Assembly (NCBI GenBank): GCA_017513135.1
Contig: JAFWDH010000002.1
Span: forward strand, 62,001 to 126,000
DNA: 64,000 nt
Direction: 5' to 3'
DNA from: Oscillospiraceae bacterium
GTDB lineage: Bacteria; Bacillota; Clostridia; Oscillospirales; Ruminococcaceae
Below the pieces are notes generated by a model that worked only from the letters and a program-made list of their open reading frames with translations, searched no databases and was not told where the DNA came from. The position numbers and the translations under genes were made by a program. Of this stretch, positions 42,250 through 50,702 are shown one piece after another (position 1 is the stretch's first letter; each line of letters begins with the position of its first letter).

Positions 42250-42277
42250 GGCGCCGCGAAATGCGCGGCGCTTTTCT
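42250..42277 (+). terminator. Terminator after hpf
   Basis: GCGCCGCG (42251-42258) pairs with CGCGGCGC (42264-42271), then TTTTC. It lies between hpf and the methyltransferase gene. Confidence 0.75.
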
Positions 42278-42293
42278 TGTTCCGGGAGATATT

Positions 42294-43421
42294 ATGTACA
42301 GATTAGTTGCTACCTGCGGTTTCGGGCTGGAGTCAGTCCTTTCATACGAGATCAGGCACCTCGGATTCGACGGTGTAGAAGTAAGCGACGGAAGGATCTT
42401 CTTTGACGCCGATGAGTACGGCGTGGCTAAAGCCAACATCTGGCTTAGGACGGCAGAAAGGGTCCTAATCGTTCTTGAGGAGTTTCCTGCCGGGGACTTT
42501 GACGCCCTTTTTGACGGCGCATATGCTGCGGACTGGTCCTCTGTCCTGTCGTCAAATGATGCTTTCCCTGTAAAAGGCTACAGCCTTAACAGCAAGCTGA
42601 CCAGCATTCCCGCCTGTCAGTCTGTTCTCAAAAAGGCCATAGTTGAAAAGATGAAAGTCCAGTACGGAACAGAGTTTCTCCCTGAACGGGGCACTGAAAA
42701 AAAGATAAGGTTCTCCATAGTTAAGGATATGTGCACTCTTATGCTCGATACGTCCGGAGACGGTCTTCACAAGAGAGGCTACAGACCTCTCTTGAACGAG
42801 GCGCCGATAAGAGAAACTCTGGCCGCGGGCATGGCAGATCTTGCGCGCGTTTACGATGACAGCACAGTTGTCGACCCGTTCTGCGGTTCCGGAACCATAG
42901 TCATTGAGTCGGCCATGAGAGCACTGAATATGGCGCCCGGCCTCTCCAGGCACTTTGCTGCGGAAGAATATGACATCGTAGGCAAAGAGATATTTGACCG
43001 GGTGCGTTCTGAAGCTCGCTCTGCCGTCAGAAGTGACATTCAGTTCCGCGGATTCGGTTCCGACATAGATCCGGAAGCCGTAAGGATCTCCCGCGAGAAT
43101 GCAGAAAGAGCCGGCGTGGATATGTACTGTACTTTCAGTTTAGCCGATGCCAGAGAAATCATTCCGCAGACTGATTCTCTCATAATAACCAACCCTCCCT
43201 ACGGGGAGAGGCTCTCCAGCCCCGCTGAAGCGGAAAAACTGTGCTCCGATTTCGGAAGACAGGTGCTGAAAGGAAGTCAGCGCGGCATTTATGTGATAAG
43301 CAGTCTTCAGGATTTTGAAAAGCATTTCGGGAAACAGGCCTCCAGGAGGAGAAAACTCTACAACGGCATGATACCGTGTCAGCTTTATATGTATTTCGGA
43401 AACAGAAGGAAAGCAGAGTAG
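42294..43421 (+). CDS. THUMP-domain class I RNA methyltransferase (RlmL/YpsC type)
   Basis: A 375-residue SAM methyltransferase. The N-terminal ferredoxin-like/THUMP part (YRLVATCGFGLESVLSYEIRHLG to about residue 155) precedes a Rossmann core with VVDPFCGSGTIVIES and the base-flipping NPPYGERL motif that marks N2-guanine methyltransferases acting on rRNA or tRNA. It resembles YpsC and the N-terminal half of RlmL. GGGAG lies five bases before the ATG at 42294. Confidence 0.92.
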   Translation: MYRLVATCGFGLESVLSYEIRHLGFDGVEVSDGRIFFDADEYGVAKANIWLRTAERVLIVLEEFPAGDFDALFDGAYAADWSSVLSSNDAFPVKGYSLNSKLTSIPACQSVLKKAIVEKMKVQYGTEFLPERGTEKKIRFSIVKDMCTLMLDTSGDGLHKRGYRPLLNEAPIRETLAAGMADLARVYDDSTVVDPFCGSGTIVIESAMRALNMAPGLSRHFAAEEYDIVGKEIFDRVRSEARSAVRSDIQFRGFGSDIDPEAVRISRENAERAGVDMYCTFSLADAREIIPQTDSLIITNPPYGERLSSPAEAEKLCSDFGRQVLKGSQRGIYVISSLQDFEKHFGKQASRRRKLYNGMIPCQLYMYFGNRRKAE

Positions 43422-43448
43422 TTCCTTCCAACGATTGTTCCCTAAACG

Positions 43449-43487
43449 AAAAAGACGAATCCGCATCAGTCGGATCCGTCTTTTTTT
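43449..43487. terminator. Bidirectional terminator between the methyltransferase and divIC
   Basis: GACGAATCCG and CGGATCCGTC arms (one mismatch) flanked by AAAAA and TTTTTTT. Confidence 0.85.
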
Positions 43488-43499
43488 ATTGTTTCGTTC

Positions 43500-43829
43500 T
43501 CAATCGATTCCGGTGATATCTTCATATACTCTTTCATCGACAGCGGCATATCCAAGCTTTTCTCTGGCTATCCTCTCGATATACTCAGCTTCCGTCCCCG
43601 AGAGCATATGTCTGAGTTCGTCATTTTCCTTCTGCGCGATCTCTATCTGTTCCATTATCAGATTCAGCTGCTGCTTCTGCTTATAAAGTCTTACACGGAT
43701 GGAGATAACATTTATCAGAAGGTATACACAGAACAGTGAAAGGATAAGGAGTATGAACTTCCTGCGGTTTATATAAGCAGTCAGTTCCCTTCTCTCGCTC
43801 TCTGTCATATTGTTTGCTGCAAATTTCAT
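43500..43829 (-). CDS. divIC: Septum formation initiator family protein (FtsB/DivIC)
   Basis: A 109-residue bitopic division protein. A short cytoplasmic N-terminus, one membrane helix (about 22-42) and a coiled coil (RLYKQKQQLNLIMEQIEIAQKENDELRHML) end in an IERIAREKLGYA motif typical of FtsB/DivIC. The ATG at 43829 has GGAGGG about ten bases upstream. The mazG-hup-rqcP-divIC order is common in Firmicutes. Confidence 0.9.
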   Translation of the reverse strand: MKFAANNMTESERRELTAYINRRKFILLILSLFCVYLLINVISIRVRLYKQKQQLNLIMEQIEIAQKENDELRHMLSGTEAEYIERIAREKLGYAAVDERVYEDITGID

Positions 43830-43881
43830 ATATGCGCAGCCCTCCGGCAGAGCGCCGGAAAGAAGCCCCTCCTTTCCCGTA

Positions 43882-44124
43882 TCATTTAATGACCATATAC
43901 ATCTGTTTGGCGACATCCTTTGACTGAGTCTCGGTGACCATAAGCACCTTGAACTTCGTCACATTTTCACCCATAGTTATCTCAACGATGTCGCCGACCT
44001 TGACATCATAAGACGCCCTGACAGGTCTTCCGTTTACGGAGACCCTGTCTGCATCACACACTTCATTGGCTACCGTGCGTCTCTTGATTATCCTGCTGAC
44101 TTTAAGAAATTTATCTATGCGCAT
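43882..44124 (-). CDS. rqcP: S4-domain RNA-binding protein (RqcP/HslR-like)
   Basis: An 80-residue S4 protein (MRIDKFLKVSRIIKRRTVANEVCDADRVSVNGRPVRASYDVKVGDIVEI). RqcP works with RqcH in adding Ala tails to peptides on stalled 50S subunits. The ATG at 44124 fits the family N-terminus, although its Shine-Dalgarno site is weak. rqcH is not in the window. Confidence 0.9.
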   Translation of the reverse strand: MRIDKFLKVSRIIKRRTVANEVCDADRVSVNGRPVRASYDVKVGDIVEITMGENVTKFKVLMVTETQSKDVAKQMYMVIK

Positions 44125-44178
44125 CTCTAGTATTAAGACCGGTCCCAAGCTTAAGCCCGGGACCTTTCTTCTATGTGA

Positions 44179-44454
44179 TTATTTTGCAACTGCTTCCTTG
44201 AGGGCAGCACCGGCTGTGAATTTGGGGCTGCGTGAAGCTGCGATCTCGATCTTTTCCTTTGTTGCGGGATTGATTCCCATGTGCGCGGGGCGCTCCTTGA
44301 CTTCGAAGCTTCCGAACCCTACGAGCTGTACCTTCTCGCCCTTGACCAGAGCTTCCTTCATGCAGTCAAACACTGCATTGACAGCAAGAGCTGCATCCTT
44401 CTTTGTCATTCCGGCTTTCTTTGCAACTTCTGCAGCCAGTTCAGTCTTTGTCAT
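44179..44454 (-). CDS. hup: HU-family DNA-binding protein
   Basis: A 91-residue HU with MTKTELAAEVAKKAGMTKKDAALAVNAVFD and the DNA-contact arm VQLVGFGSFEVKERPAHMGINPATKEKIEI. It compacts and bends DNA as a dimer. Its ATG overlaps the mazG stop by four bases, so translation is coupled. Confidence 0.97.
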   Translation of the reverse strand: MTKTELAAEVAKKAGMTKKDAALAVNAVFDCMKEALVKGEKVQLVGFGSFEVKERPAHMGINPATKEKIEIAASRSPKFTAGAALKEAVAK

Positions 44455-45263
44455 TTTTCTGATTCTCCTTGTTTTTCTTTTTTTGATTCTTCCCAAAGCA
44501 TATTCAGATGGTCCAAATCAGTTTTTTTCATATCAATACCGCGCTCGGCGGCAAGATCCTCGGTTATTTTGAACCTTGAGATAAACTTCTCACAGGCTCT
44601 GGTCAGCGCAAGTTCTGCATCCGCAGAGATAAATCTTGCTACATTGACCGCTGAAAAGAGCACATCTCCCAGTTCTTCGGCAGGGTCTCCGTCCCCGGCG
44701 ATTGCTCTGTCCAGTTCGTCGATCTCGCTTCTGAGATCGGACATGGCACCGGATACATCTTTGTAATCGAAGCCGGTGTACGCAGCCCTCTTCTGGACTT
44801 TCTGGCTTCTGATCAGCGCAGGGTAAGCCTTGGGAACGTCATTGATCGCGTCAGAACCGGTCTTCTGGCTCTTTTCGGCACGTTTTATGTCTTCCCAGTT
44901 TCTGAGCACCGTTTCCGTATCATCCGCTATAACTTCCCCGAAAACATGGGGATGACGCAGCACCAGTTTTTTGCAAAGCCTGTCGGCAACATCATCGATA
45001 TCGAAACTGCCCTTTTCTTTCTCTATCTCACTGTGAAGAGCTATCTGCATCAGCAGATCACCTAACTCTTCCTCCAGGTTGTCCATATCAGCCCTGTCGA
45101 TAGCATCAGCAACTTCGTATGTCTCTTCTATGAGATCCTTCCGGATCGATTCATGTGTCTGCTCCTTGTCCCAAGGGCAGCCTGTTTCGGGATCTCTCAG
45201 GCTCTTTACGATAAGCGGTACGTCATCAAGTGTGTATTTGTTTTTTACAGTGAATTCAGCCAT
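44451..45263 (-). CDS. mazG: Nucleoside triphosphate pyrophosphohydrolase
   Basis: A 270-residue MazG with two all-alpha NTP-pyrophosphatase domains (first EELGDLLMQIALHSEIEKEKG, second EELGDVLFSAVNVARF), each with the EExxE/D metal site. It removes non-canonical or excess NTPs. The start is the only ATG that keeps the conserved LRDPETGCPWDKEQTH segment at the right depth. There is no Shine-Dalgarno site, and a promoter -10 ends seven bases before the ATG. Confidence 0.94.
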   Translation of the reverse strand: MAEFTVKNKYTLDDVPLIVKSLRDPETGCPWDKEQTHESIRKDLIEETYEVADAIDRADMDNLEEELGDLLMQIALHSEIEKEKGSFDIDDVADRLCKKLVLRHPHVFGEVIADDTETVLRNWEDIKRAEKSQKTGSDAINDVPKAYPALIRSQKVQKRAAYTGFDYKDVSGAMSDLRSEIDELDRAIAGDGDPAEELGDVLFSAVNVARFISADAELALTRACEKFISRFKITEDLAAERGIDMKKTDLDHLNMLWEESKKEKQGESEK

Positions 45264-45269
45264 GAAAAA

Positions 45270-45298
45270 ATTCTACCCCAGAGGTACTGTTTTTTCAA
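45270..45298 (-). promoter_or_regulatory. Promoter of mazG-hup, implying a leaderless mRNA
   Basis: On the minus strand TTGAAA (45298-45293), 17-bp spacer, TAGAAT (45275-45270). The predicted start of transcription falls on or next to the mazG ATG at 45263. Confidence 0.6.
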
Positions 45299-45369
45299 GT
45301 AGACACGCCGTTTCCCGAGATCCCTGCAGGAATTGTGTTATGCCTTTACGGGATTTTCTCTGCACAAAG

Positions 45370-45395
45370 AAAGCGGGCATTCAAATGCCCGCTTT
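45370..45395 (-). terminator. Terminator after the helical zinc-ribbon gene
   Basis: AAAGCGGGCAT and ATGCCCGCTTT arms with loop TTGA, followed on the minus strand by CTTTGTG. Confidence 0.75.
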
Positions 45396-45409
45396 TCATT
45401 GTTTTCAGC

Positions 45410-45883
45410 TTACTGCAGGGATGCTCCGCAGATCGGGCAGGTCTCTGTTCCCTTGGGGAACTTCGCACCGCAGACGGGGCAGACGACCATCTCTTCTTCG
45501 ACTGCTTCGGCAACTGCCTCAGCTTTCTCTTCCACCGCTTCAACAGCCTCTTCCACTACAGAAGCAGCCTGTTCGGCTCTGGCCGCAGCTTCAGCTGCTT
45601 TCGCCGCTGCAGCTTCCTCTGCCTTCTTGGCGAGCTCGGCAAGTCCGGCTTTGATCTCTTTGGCCTTGTCAATGAGTTCAGTCAGGCCTTCGGGCTCTGT
45701 TCCGTTGACTTCTCTCTCAAAGAACAGTTCACCGATCTTTGTGAACGTCTCATTCAGATCATGTCCGAGTTTCAGCTCTTCAGCCTTATCTTTGCCCTTC
45801 TCCAGAAGGTCATTGGCTGTGTCCTTCGCTGTCGCAAAGAGCTCTTTTCCTTTGCTTGTCAGTCTATCGAAAAAATCACTCAT
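45410..45883 (-). CDS. Helical Ala/Glu-rich protein with C-terminal zinc ribbon
   Basis: A 157-residue soluble protein. An N-terminal amphipathic helical region (DFFDRLTSKGKELFATAKDTANDLLEKGKDKAEELK), a long Ala/Glu/Lys coiled coil (about 75-130) and a C-terminal ribbon CPVCGAKF...CPICGASL follow in order. Similar zinc-ribbon proteins are frequent in Clostridia, function unknown. AAGGAGG precedes the ATG and the gene has its own promoter and terminator. Confidence 0.85.
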   Translation of the reverse strand: MSDFFDRLTSKGKELFATAKDTANDLLEKGKDKAEELKLGHDLNETFTKIGELFFEREVNGTEPEGLTELIDKAKEIKAGLAELAKKAEEAAAAKAAEAAARAEQAASVVEEAVEAVEEKAEAVAEAVEEEMVVCPVCGAKFPKGTETCPICGASLQ

Positions 45884-45916
45884 TCTTTTTTGTCCTCCTT
45901 GATTACTGGCTTTTCA

Positions 45917-45945
45917 ATTATACCCAACACCTTTTTTCAAATCAA
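45917..45945 (-). promoter_or_regulatory. Promoter of the helical zinc-ribbon gene
   Basis: On the minus strand TTGATT (45945-45940), 17-bp spacer, TATAAT (45922-45917). Confidence 0.8.
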
Positions 45946-46012
45946 CACAATGACCAATAAACAGCCTTTTGTTAACGTTTTTTTGACAATTTGGGCACAA
46001 CCCGTTAACAGT

Positions 46013-47476
46013 TCAGATTCGTTTTTCGCCGAAGAACTCCGTTATTTCGTCTTTCCTGGTCAGCATCTCGTCAAATCTGTCAAGATACTCCTGGGGGTAC
46101 TTGAGATCAAAGACCCTTTTTATCAGGTTGCTCTCAGCGTTCCTGAGCTTAGTCACTGCGCCAGCACCGCAGGCTATGATGCTCTGGAGCTCATCCATTA
46201 TGAACAGGTTGTACAGGCATTCCGTCCCCGGTTTCGCATATCCGGTATTCTCAAGACTGTCAACCGTCCCTTTCTGTCTGTACATATAATACGGAGCATA
46301 TCCTTTCGCCGTCAGCTCTTCCTGAGCGAAATCGACCATTGCAGAAGCGTCCGGAGAGAATATCTCACTTTCTGTTTCCCTTAGGAACGAGGCCCGCTTA
46401 AGGGTCAACGCGTGGACGGTGATATTCTCCGCTTTCAGTACATCCGCAGCCCACCTGACACTGTGTCTGAAGCTCTCAAGATCATCTCCCGGAAGACCCG
46501 CTATGAGATCGGCGTTGATATTATCGAACCCGAGCGATCTTGCCAGTTCATAACACCTTTCTATGTCAGCCGCCGTATGTCTTCTTCCGACTTTTCTCAG
46601 GACTTCATCATTTGCAGTCTGCGGATTTATGGATATCCTTGTGACCCCCGCTTCTTTCAGGACCAGAAGTTTCTCTTCTGTTATGGTGTCCGGCCTCCCG
46701 GCTTCGACGCTGTATTCTCCTTCAGAAGGCGTTCCGAAATACCGGGCGATAGCCTCCGTGAGTACTCTCAGTTCATCTGCGCTGAGTACAGATGGGGTCC
46801 CTCCTCCTATATATACCGTCTGCATAAGAAGGCCGAGATCCTTTGTAATCCGGGATGTATACTCAAGTTCTCTGCACAATGCCTCAACATATGCTCCTGT
46901 CATGGACCTGTCTCTCTCGACAGTCTTTGAAACGAAAGAACAGTAACTGCATCTGGACGGGCAGAAAGGTATAGATACATACAGTGAGAAGCCATTATCT
47001 GCGCAGCGTTTTCTCATTCTGAGTCCCGTTTCCGCAGTCATTCTGCACAATTCAGCCTTTCCCGGATCCACAAGCGAACGCTCCTTGAAGAGCCTTTCCG
47101 CTTCTTCCCCGCTCATCCCCTTTTCCATAAGGTCAGCCATATACTTGGCCGGCCTGATGCCGGTCATTATCCCGAACGGAGGTCTCTTGCCGGTGGCTTC
47201 GGACAGCACCTTATACATCATCAGTGCAAGTTCATGCTCCAGTTCTTTTTCCGAAACATCAGTCCCTGCTCTGTCCCTGCGCTCGATCATGGTGTCTTCG
47301 TCGCGGAAAACCACGCTGAGGTCCACGCAGCCATCACCCTGTACCGCTGCAGCTGCGCAGTAGCCGTCATCGTCATTCTCCGGAGCCCCGGATACTATCT
47401 GAGGTCTCCAGTAGAACATCCTCATTATGTTTTCCAGTTCATAATGGAATCTGTCGTCAAGCAGAAATAGTGTCAT
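46013..47476 (-). CDS. hemZ: HemZ-type coproporphyrinogen dehydrogenase-like radical SAM protein
   Basis: A 487-residue radical SAM protein. An N-terminal HemZ-specific region (about 1-160) precedes the core with the cluster motif CPSRCSYCSF, YIGGGTPSVLS, and EAGRPDTITEEKL...RISINPQTAND. HemZ of Bacillus is linked to anaerobic haem synthesis, though activity is not proven for many relatives. It ends the long minus-strand operon and overlaps the upstream gene by four bases. Confidence 0.93.
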   Translation of the reverse strand: MTLFLLDDRFHYELENIMRMFYWRPQIVSGAPENDDDGYCAAAAVQGDGCVDLSVVFRDEDTMIERRDRAGTDVSEKELEHELALMMYKVLSEATGKRPPFGIMTGIRPAKYMADLMEKGMSGEEAERLFKERSLVDPGKAELCRMTAETGLRMRKRCADNGFSLYVSIPFCPSRCSYCSFVSKTVERDRSMTGAYVEALCRELEYTSRITKDLGLLMQTVYIGGGTPSVLSADELRVLTEAIARYFGTPSEGEYSVEAGRPDTITEEKLLVLKEAGVTRISINPQTANDEVLRKVGRRHTAADIERCYELARSLGFDNINADLIAGLPGDDLESFRHSVRWAADVLKAENITVHALTLKRASFLRETESEIFSPDASAMVDFAQEELTAKGYAPYYMYRQKGTVDSLENTGYAKPGTECLYNLFIMDELQSIIACGAGAVTKLRNAESNLIKRVFDLKYPQEYLDRFDEMLTRKDEITEFFGEKRI

Positions 47477-48051
47477 AGAAAAGGATTGTACTCCATCTCG
47501 TGTTTTAGATAAAAGGATTCTCCGTGACCTGGTATCACCGTAAGGTCTCCGTCACTGAATCTCGATTTCAGTATTTCAAGTGTCCTGCATAGCGTATTCC
47601 AGTCCCCGCCGGGAAGATCGGTCCTTCCGACTGAACCGTGGAACAGCGTATCTCCGCAGAACATATGCTTTCCCCACAGGTAACAGACTCCCCCTTCGGT
47701 ATGTCCCGGAGCTGCTATCACTTCAAGGCTGATATCTCCGAATCTGAGCCTTTCGCCGCCATAAAGGAGCTCATCAGGTTCTACCGGCATCCTGTAGGCA
47801 TCCCCTGCGCCTACCAGTACCGGTGCGCCGGTGGCGTCCTTGAGTGCCTGCACGCCTTCGATGTGATCTTCGTGCCCATGAGTCAGCAGTATCGCCTTAA
47901 GCTCCAGACCGTTTTCCGAAAGCAGGTCGATCACCGGAGCAGGATCTCCGCCCGGGTCTATCACGACCGCGGTGCCTCTGTCGTCCGTAAGCACACAGCA
48001 GTTGGCAAACAGCCTTCCCAAAGGTATCACCGAATATTTCACCGCTTCCAT
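47473..48051 (-). CDS. MBL-fold hydrolase (glyoxalase II-like)
   Basis: A 192-residue metallo-hydrolase with LLTHGHEDHIEGV, PGHTEGGVCYL, FCGDTLFHGSVGRTDLPGG and a final VIPGHGESF, the full set of metal ligands of the small glyoxalase II-like group. It overlaps dtd by thirteen bases and hemZ by four. The position after dtd is common in Clostridia. The substrate is not known. Confidence 0.92.
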   Translation of the reverse strand: MEAVKYSVIPLGRLFANCCVLTDDRGTAVVIDPGGDPAPVIDLLSENGLELKAILLTHGHEDHIEGVQALKDATGAPVLVGAGDAYRMPVEPDELLYGGERLRFGDISLEVIAAPGHTEGGVCYLWGKHMFCGDTLFHGSVGRTDLPGGDWNTLCRTLEILKSRFSDGDLTVIPGHGESFYLKHEMEYNPFL

Positions 48052-48494
48052 TCCTCCGTGTCCAGCATCACGGTGACCGGTCCGTCATTGCATATCTCCA
48101 CTTGCATATCAGCTCCGAACTCCCCAGTCTTGACTTCCTTAAGGCCGAGGGAAGACAGTATACGCACATATTCTTCATATGCATCGACAGCGAGAGGCGG
48201 CTTCGCCGCTTCGATGAAACTAGGCCTGTTTCCTTTATGGGTATCCGCAAGCAGTGTGAACTGAGAAACGACCATTGCGGACAGTCCAAGTTCCAGCGCT
48301 GACAGATTCATTTTATCCTGTTCATCTGTAAAGATGCGAAGATTAGCAGTTTTTTCCGCCAGTTTTCTGCAATCCTTTATGTCATCTCCGACAGCACAGC
48401 CGAACAAGATAAGGAGACCGGGTCCGGTCTCCCTTGTCTCTTCTCCGTTTATGGTAACCCTGGCGTATTTGACTCTCTGTATGAGGGCTTTCAA
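48039..48494 (-). CDS. dtd: D-aminoacyl-tRNA deacylase
   Basis: A 151-residue DTD that frees D-amino acids or glycine from mischarged tRNA. The SQFTLLADTHKGNRPSFIEAAKPP block and the C-terminal NDGPVTVMLDT (cis Gly-Pro region) are present. It overlaps the rsh stop by four bases. Confidence 0.96.
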   Translation of the reverse strand: MKALIQRVKYARVTINGEETRETGPGLLILFGCAVGDDIKDCRKLAEKTANLRIFTDEQDKMNLSALELGLSAMVVSQFTLLADTHKGNRPSFIEAAKPPLAVDAYEEYVRILSSLGLKEVKTGEFGADMQVEICNDGPVTVMLDTEEWKR

Positions 48495-50677
48495 CTGTCA
48501 GCACCTATCCTTTCTACGCTCAGCACTCCCTTTATCCTTCTGAGTTTATCCAATGTGGATTCCAGATGGTCCCTTCCGCTCACCCCTATTGAAAGCTTTA
48601 TCGCATGGTTGCTATCGCCTTCAGGAGCTGTGTTCATCGAGTATATCGGGATATGGAGAGATGACAGTTTTCCGCTCACGTCGGCTATCATTCCGGTGCG
48701 ATCCAGACAGTATATCAGCAGGTCAGCCTTGAACTGTTCCTTGACACTGTCATCCCACCTGGCAGCCACCATCCTTGCCCTGCCGTCCTCCGAGTTCATG
48801 GAGTTGATCACGTTTTTGCAGTCTTTCTTGTGTATCGATACACCTTTTCCTCTGGTGATGAATCCTACTATCTCATCGCCCGGAAGAGGATTACAGCATC
48901 TCGAGAATCTGATCAGACAGCTGTCGAGCCCTTCTATAATGACTCCGTCCACAGCCTTGGCCCTGGTGATCGGGACCTCATGTACCGGGACATTTACGAC
49001 TTCATCGGGTTCCTCTGCCTTTTTTATCTTTTCATATTCTTCTCTTGCCTTTGGCATGATACGGTTGAGAGGAATGCCGCCGTATCCTATTTCAGCAAGG
49101 AGCTCTTCTCTGGTATTTACTCTCTGTCTTCTGACCAGTTCATCAAGAAAATCGCCGTATTTCTCAGGCGGAATGCGTATGAGTTCCTTACGGAGCTCCT
49201 TCTCCAGCATATTCCTGCCTTCTGCGATATTCTCCTCGCGGCGTTCTCTCTTGAACCAGCCTCTGATCTTGGATCTCGCTCCGCTGGTCTGAACTATATT
49301 GAGCCAGTCTCTGGAAGGTCCTTTATCCTTTGGCCCCAGGATGATCTCGACCACTTCACTGGAGTTGACTTTGTAACTTATCGGAACTATCCTTCCGTTC
49401 ACCTTCGCGCCTGTCATTCTGTTGCCTACTGCAGTATGTATTGCATAGGCGAAATCTATGACCGTTGCGCCGGCCGGAAGGTCGATGACATCCCCCTTAG
49501 GCGTCAGGACGAATACCTCTTCCGGCAGCAGGTCGCTCTTTATGGAACGCAGCAGATCCGTAGCATCCGGAGACTCCTTGAGGCTCTCCAGTAGCTGACG
49601 GACCCATTCCAGCCTTTCATCAAAATTGTCGCTGCTGTCATTGACTCCGGCCTTATACTTCCAGTGCGCGGCTACTCCGTATTCAGCGGCGCGGTGCATC
49701 TCAAAAGTCCTTATCTGGATCTCAAACGGAGTGGCGTTTTTTGCGATCACTGTCGTATGCAGCGACTGGTACATGTTGCTCTTGGGAGATGAGATATAGT
49801 CCTTGAACCTCTTTGGTATAGGTGTGTACATATCATGCACGACTCCCAGGGCGTTGTAGCACTCAGACACAGTGTCAACAAGGATCCTTATGGCATAGAT
49901 ATCATATATCTCTTCCATACTGCGGTTCTGGATGATCAGTTTCCTGTAGATCCCGTAGATCGTCTTTATCCTGGCCTGTATCTCTACATGCCCCATTCCG
50001 TTCTCTTTGAGCCTTTCCCTAATCTCATCCGTCAGAGTCTCAATAAGCGGACCGTTCTTTTCCTGAAGGTCCTCCAGCATCATGCTGATCTCGTTGTACG
50101 CATCCGGATCAAGGTATTTCAAGGACAGATCCTGGAGCTCATCGTTGAGGTTTTCCATCCCGAGCCGGTGAGCGATCGGAGCGTAGACTTCCATGGTCTC
50201 TCTGGATTTGTTTCTCCTTTTATCCTCGGCCATGTAGTCCATAGTCCGCATATTATGAAGGCGGTCGTTGAGCTTGATGATCATGACACGTATGTCTTTG
50301 CTCATTGCAAGCAGCATCTTTCTCAGGTTCTCTGCCTGCTCTTCCTCAACACTTGAGAAGGAGATCTTACCGAGTTTTGTGACCCCGTTCACGAGCTCAG
50401 CCACTTCCGGTCCGAACCCTGTCTCTATTTCCTCCAGCGATGTATCAGTATCCTCTACCACATCGTGAAGCAGGGCGGCGCAGATACACTGGTCGTCCAT
50501 CCCGAGATCGACAAGATATGATGCCACGGCCAGCGGATGAATTATATAAGGCTCGCCGCTGCGTCTTTTCTGCCCCTCATGACGCTCTGCCGCAAAATCA
50601 TATGCCTTCTCTATCAGCGCAAGGTCATAGTTCCTGCCGCTCTTCACTATTGAGTTTTTAAGATCTTCAAACGTCAT
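48491..50677 (-). CDS. relA: Bifunctional (p)ppGpp synthetase/hydrolase
   Basis: A 728-residue RSH protein that makes and degrades the stringent-response alarmone. The N-terminal HD hydrolase domain (AALLHDVVEDTDTSLEEIE, KLNDRLHNMRTM) looks active. The synthetase domain (SPKSNMYQSLHTTV), TGS domain (VFVLTPKGDVIDLPAGATVIDFAYAIHT) and C-terminal zinc/ACT domains (about 560-728) follow. It is the only long RSH in the window. The recJ-rsh-dtd order is typical for Firmicutes. Confidence 0.97.
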   Translation of the reverse strand: MTFEDLKNSIVKSGRNYDLALIEKAYDFAAERHEGQKRRSGEPYIIHPLAVASYLVDLGMDDQCICAALLHDVVEDTDTSLEEIETGFGPEVAELVNGVTKLGKISFSSVEEEQAENLRKMLLAMSKDIRVMIIKLNDRLHNMRTMDYMAEDKRRNKSRETMEVYAPIAHRLGMENLNDELQDLSLKYLDPDAYNEISMMLEDLQEKNGPLIETLTDEIRERLKENGMGHVEIQARIKTIYGIYRKLIIQNRSMEEIYDIYAIRILVDTVSECYNALGVVHDMYTPIPKRFKDYISSPKSNMYQSLHTTVIAKNATPFEIQIRTFEMHRAAEYGVAAHWKYKAGVNDSSDNFDERLEWVRQLLESLKESPDATDLLRSIKSDLLPEEVFVLTPKGDVIDLPAGATVIDFAYAIHTAVGNRMTGAKVNGRIVPISYKVNSSEVVEIILGPKDKGPSRDWLNIVQTSGARSKIRGWFKRERREENIAEGRNMLEKELRKELIRIPPEKYGDFLDELVRRQRVNTREELLAEIGYGGIPLNRIMPKAREEYEKIKKAEEPDEVVNVPVHEVPITRAKAVDGVIIEGLDSCLIRFSRCCNPLPGDEIVGFITRGKGVSIHKKDCKNVINSMNSEDGRARMVAARWDDSVKEQFKADLLIYCLDRTGMIADVSGKLSSLHIPIYSMNTAPEGDSNHAIKLSIGVSGRDHLESTLDKLRRIKGVLSVERIGADS

Positions 50678-50702
50678 TTTCTTTTCGCAGTTATGTTGTA
50701 TA

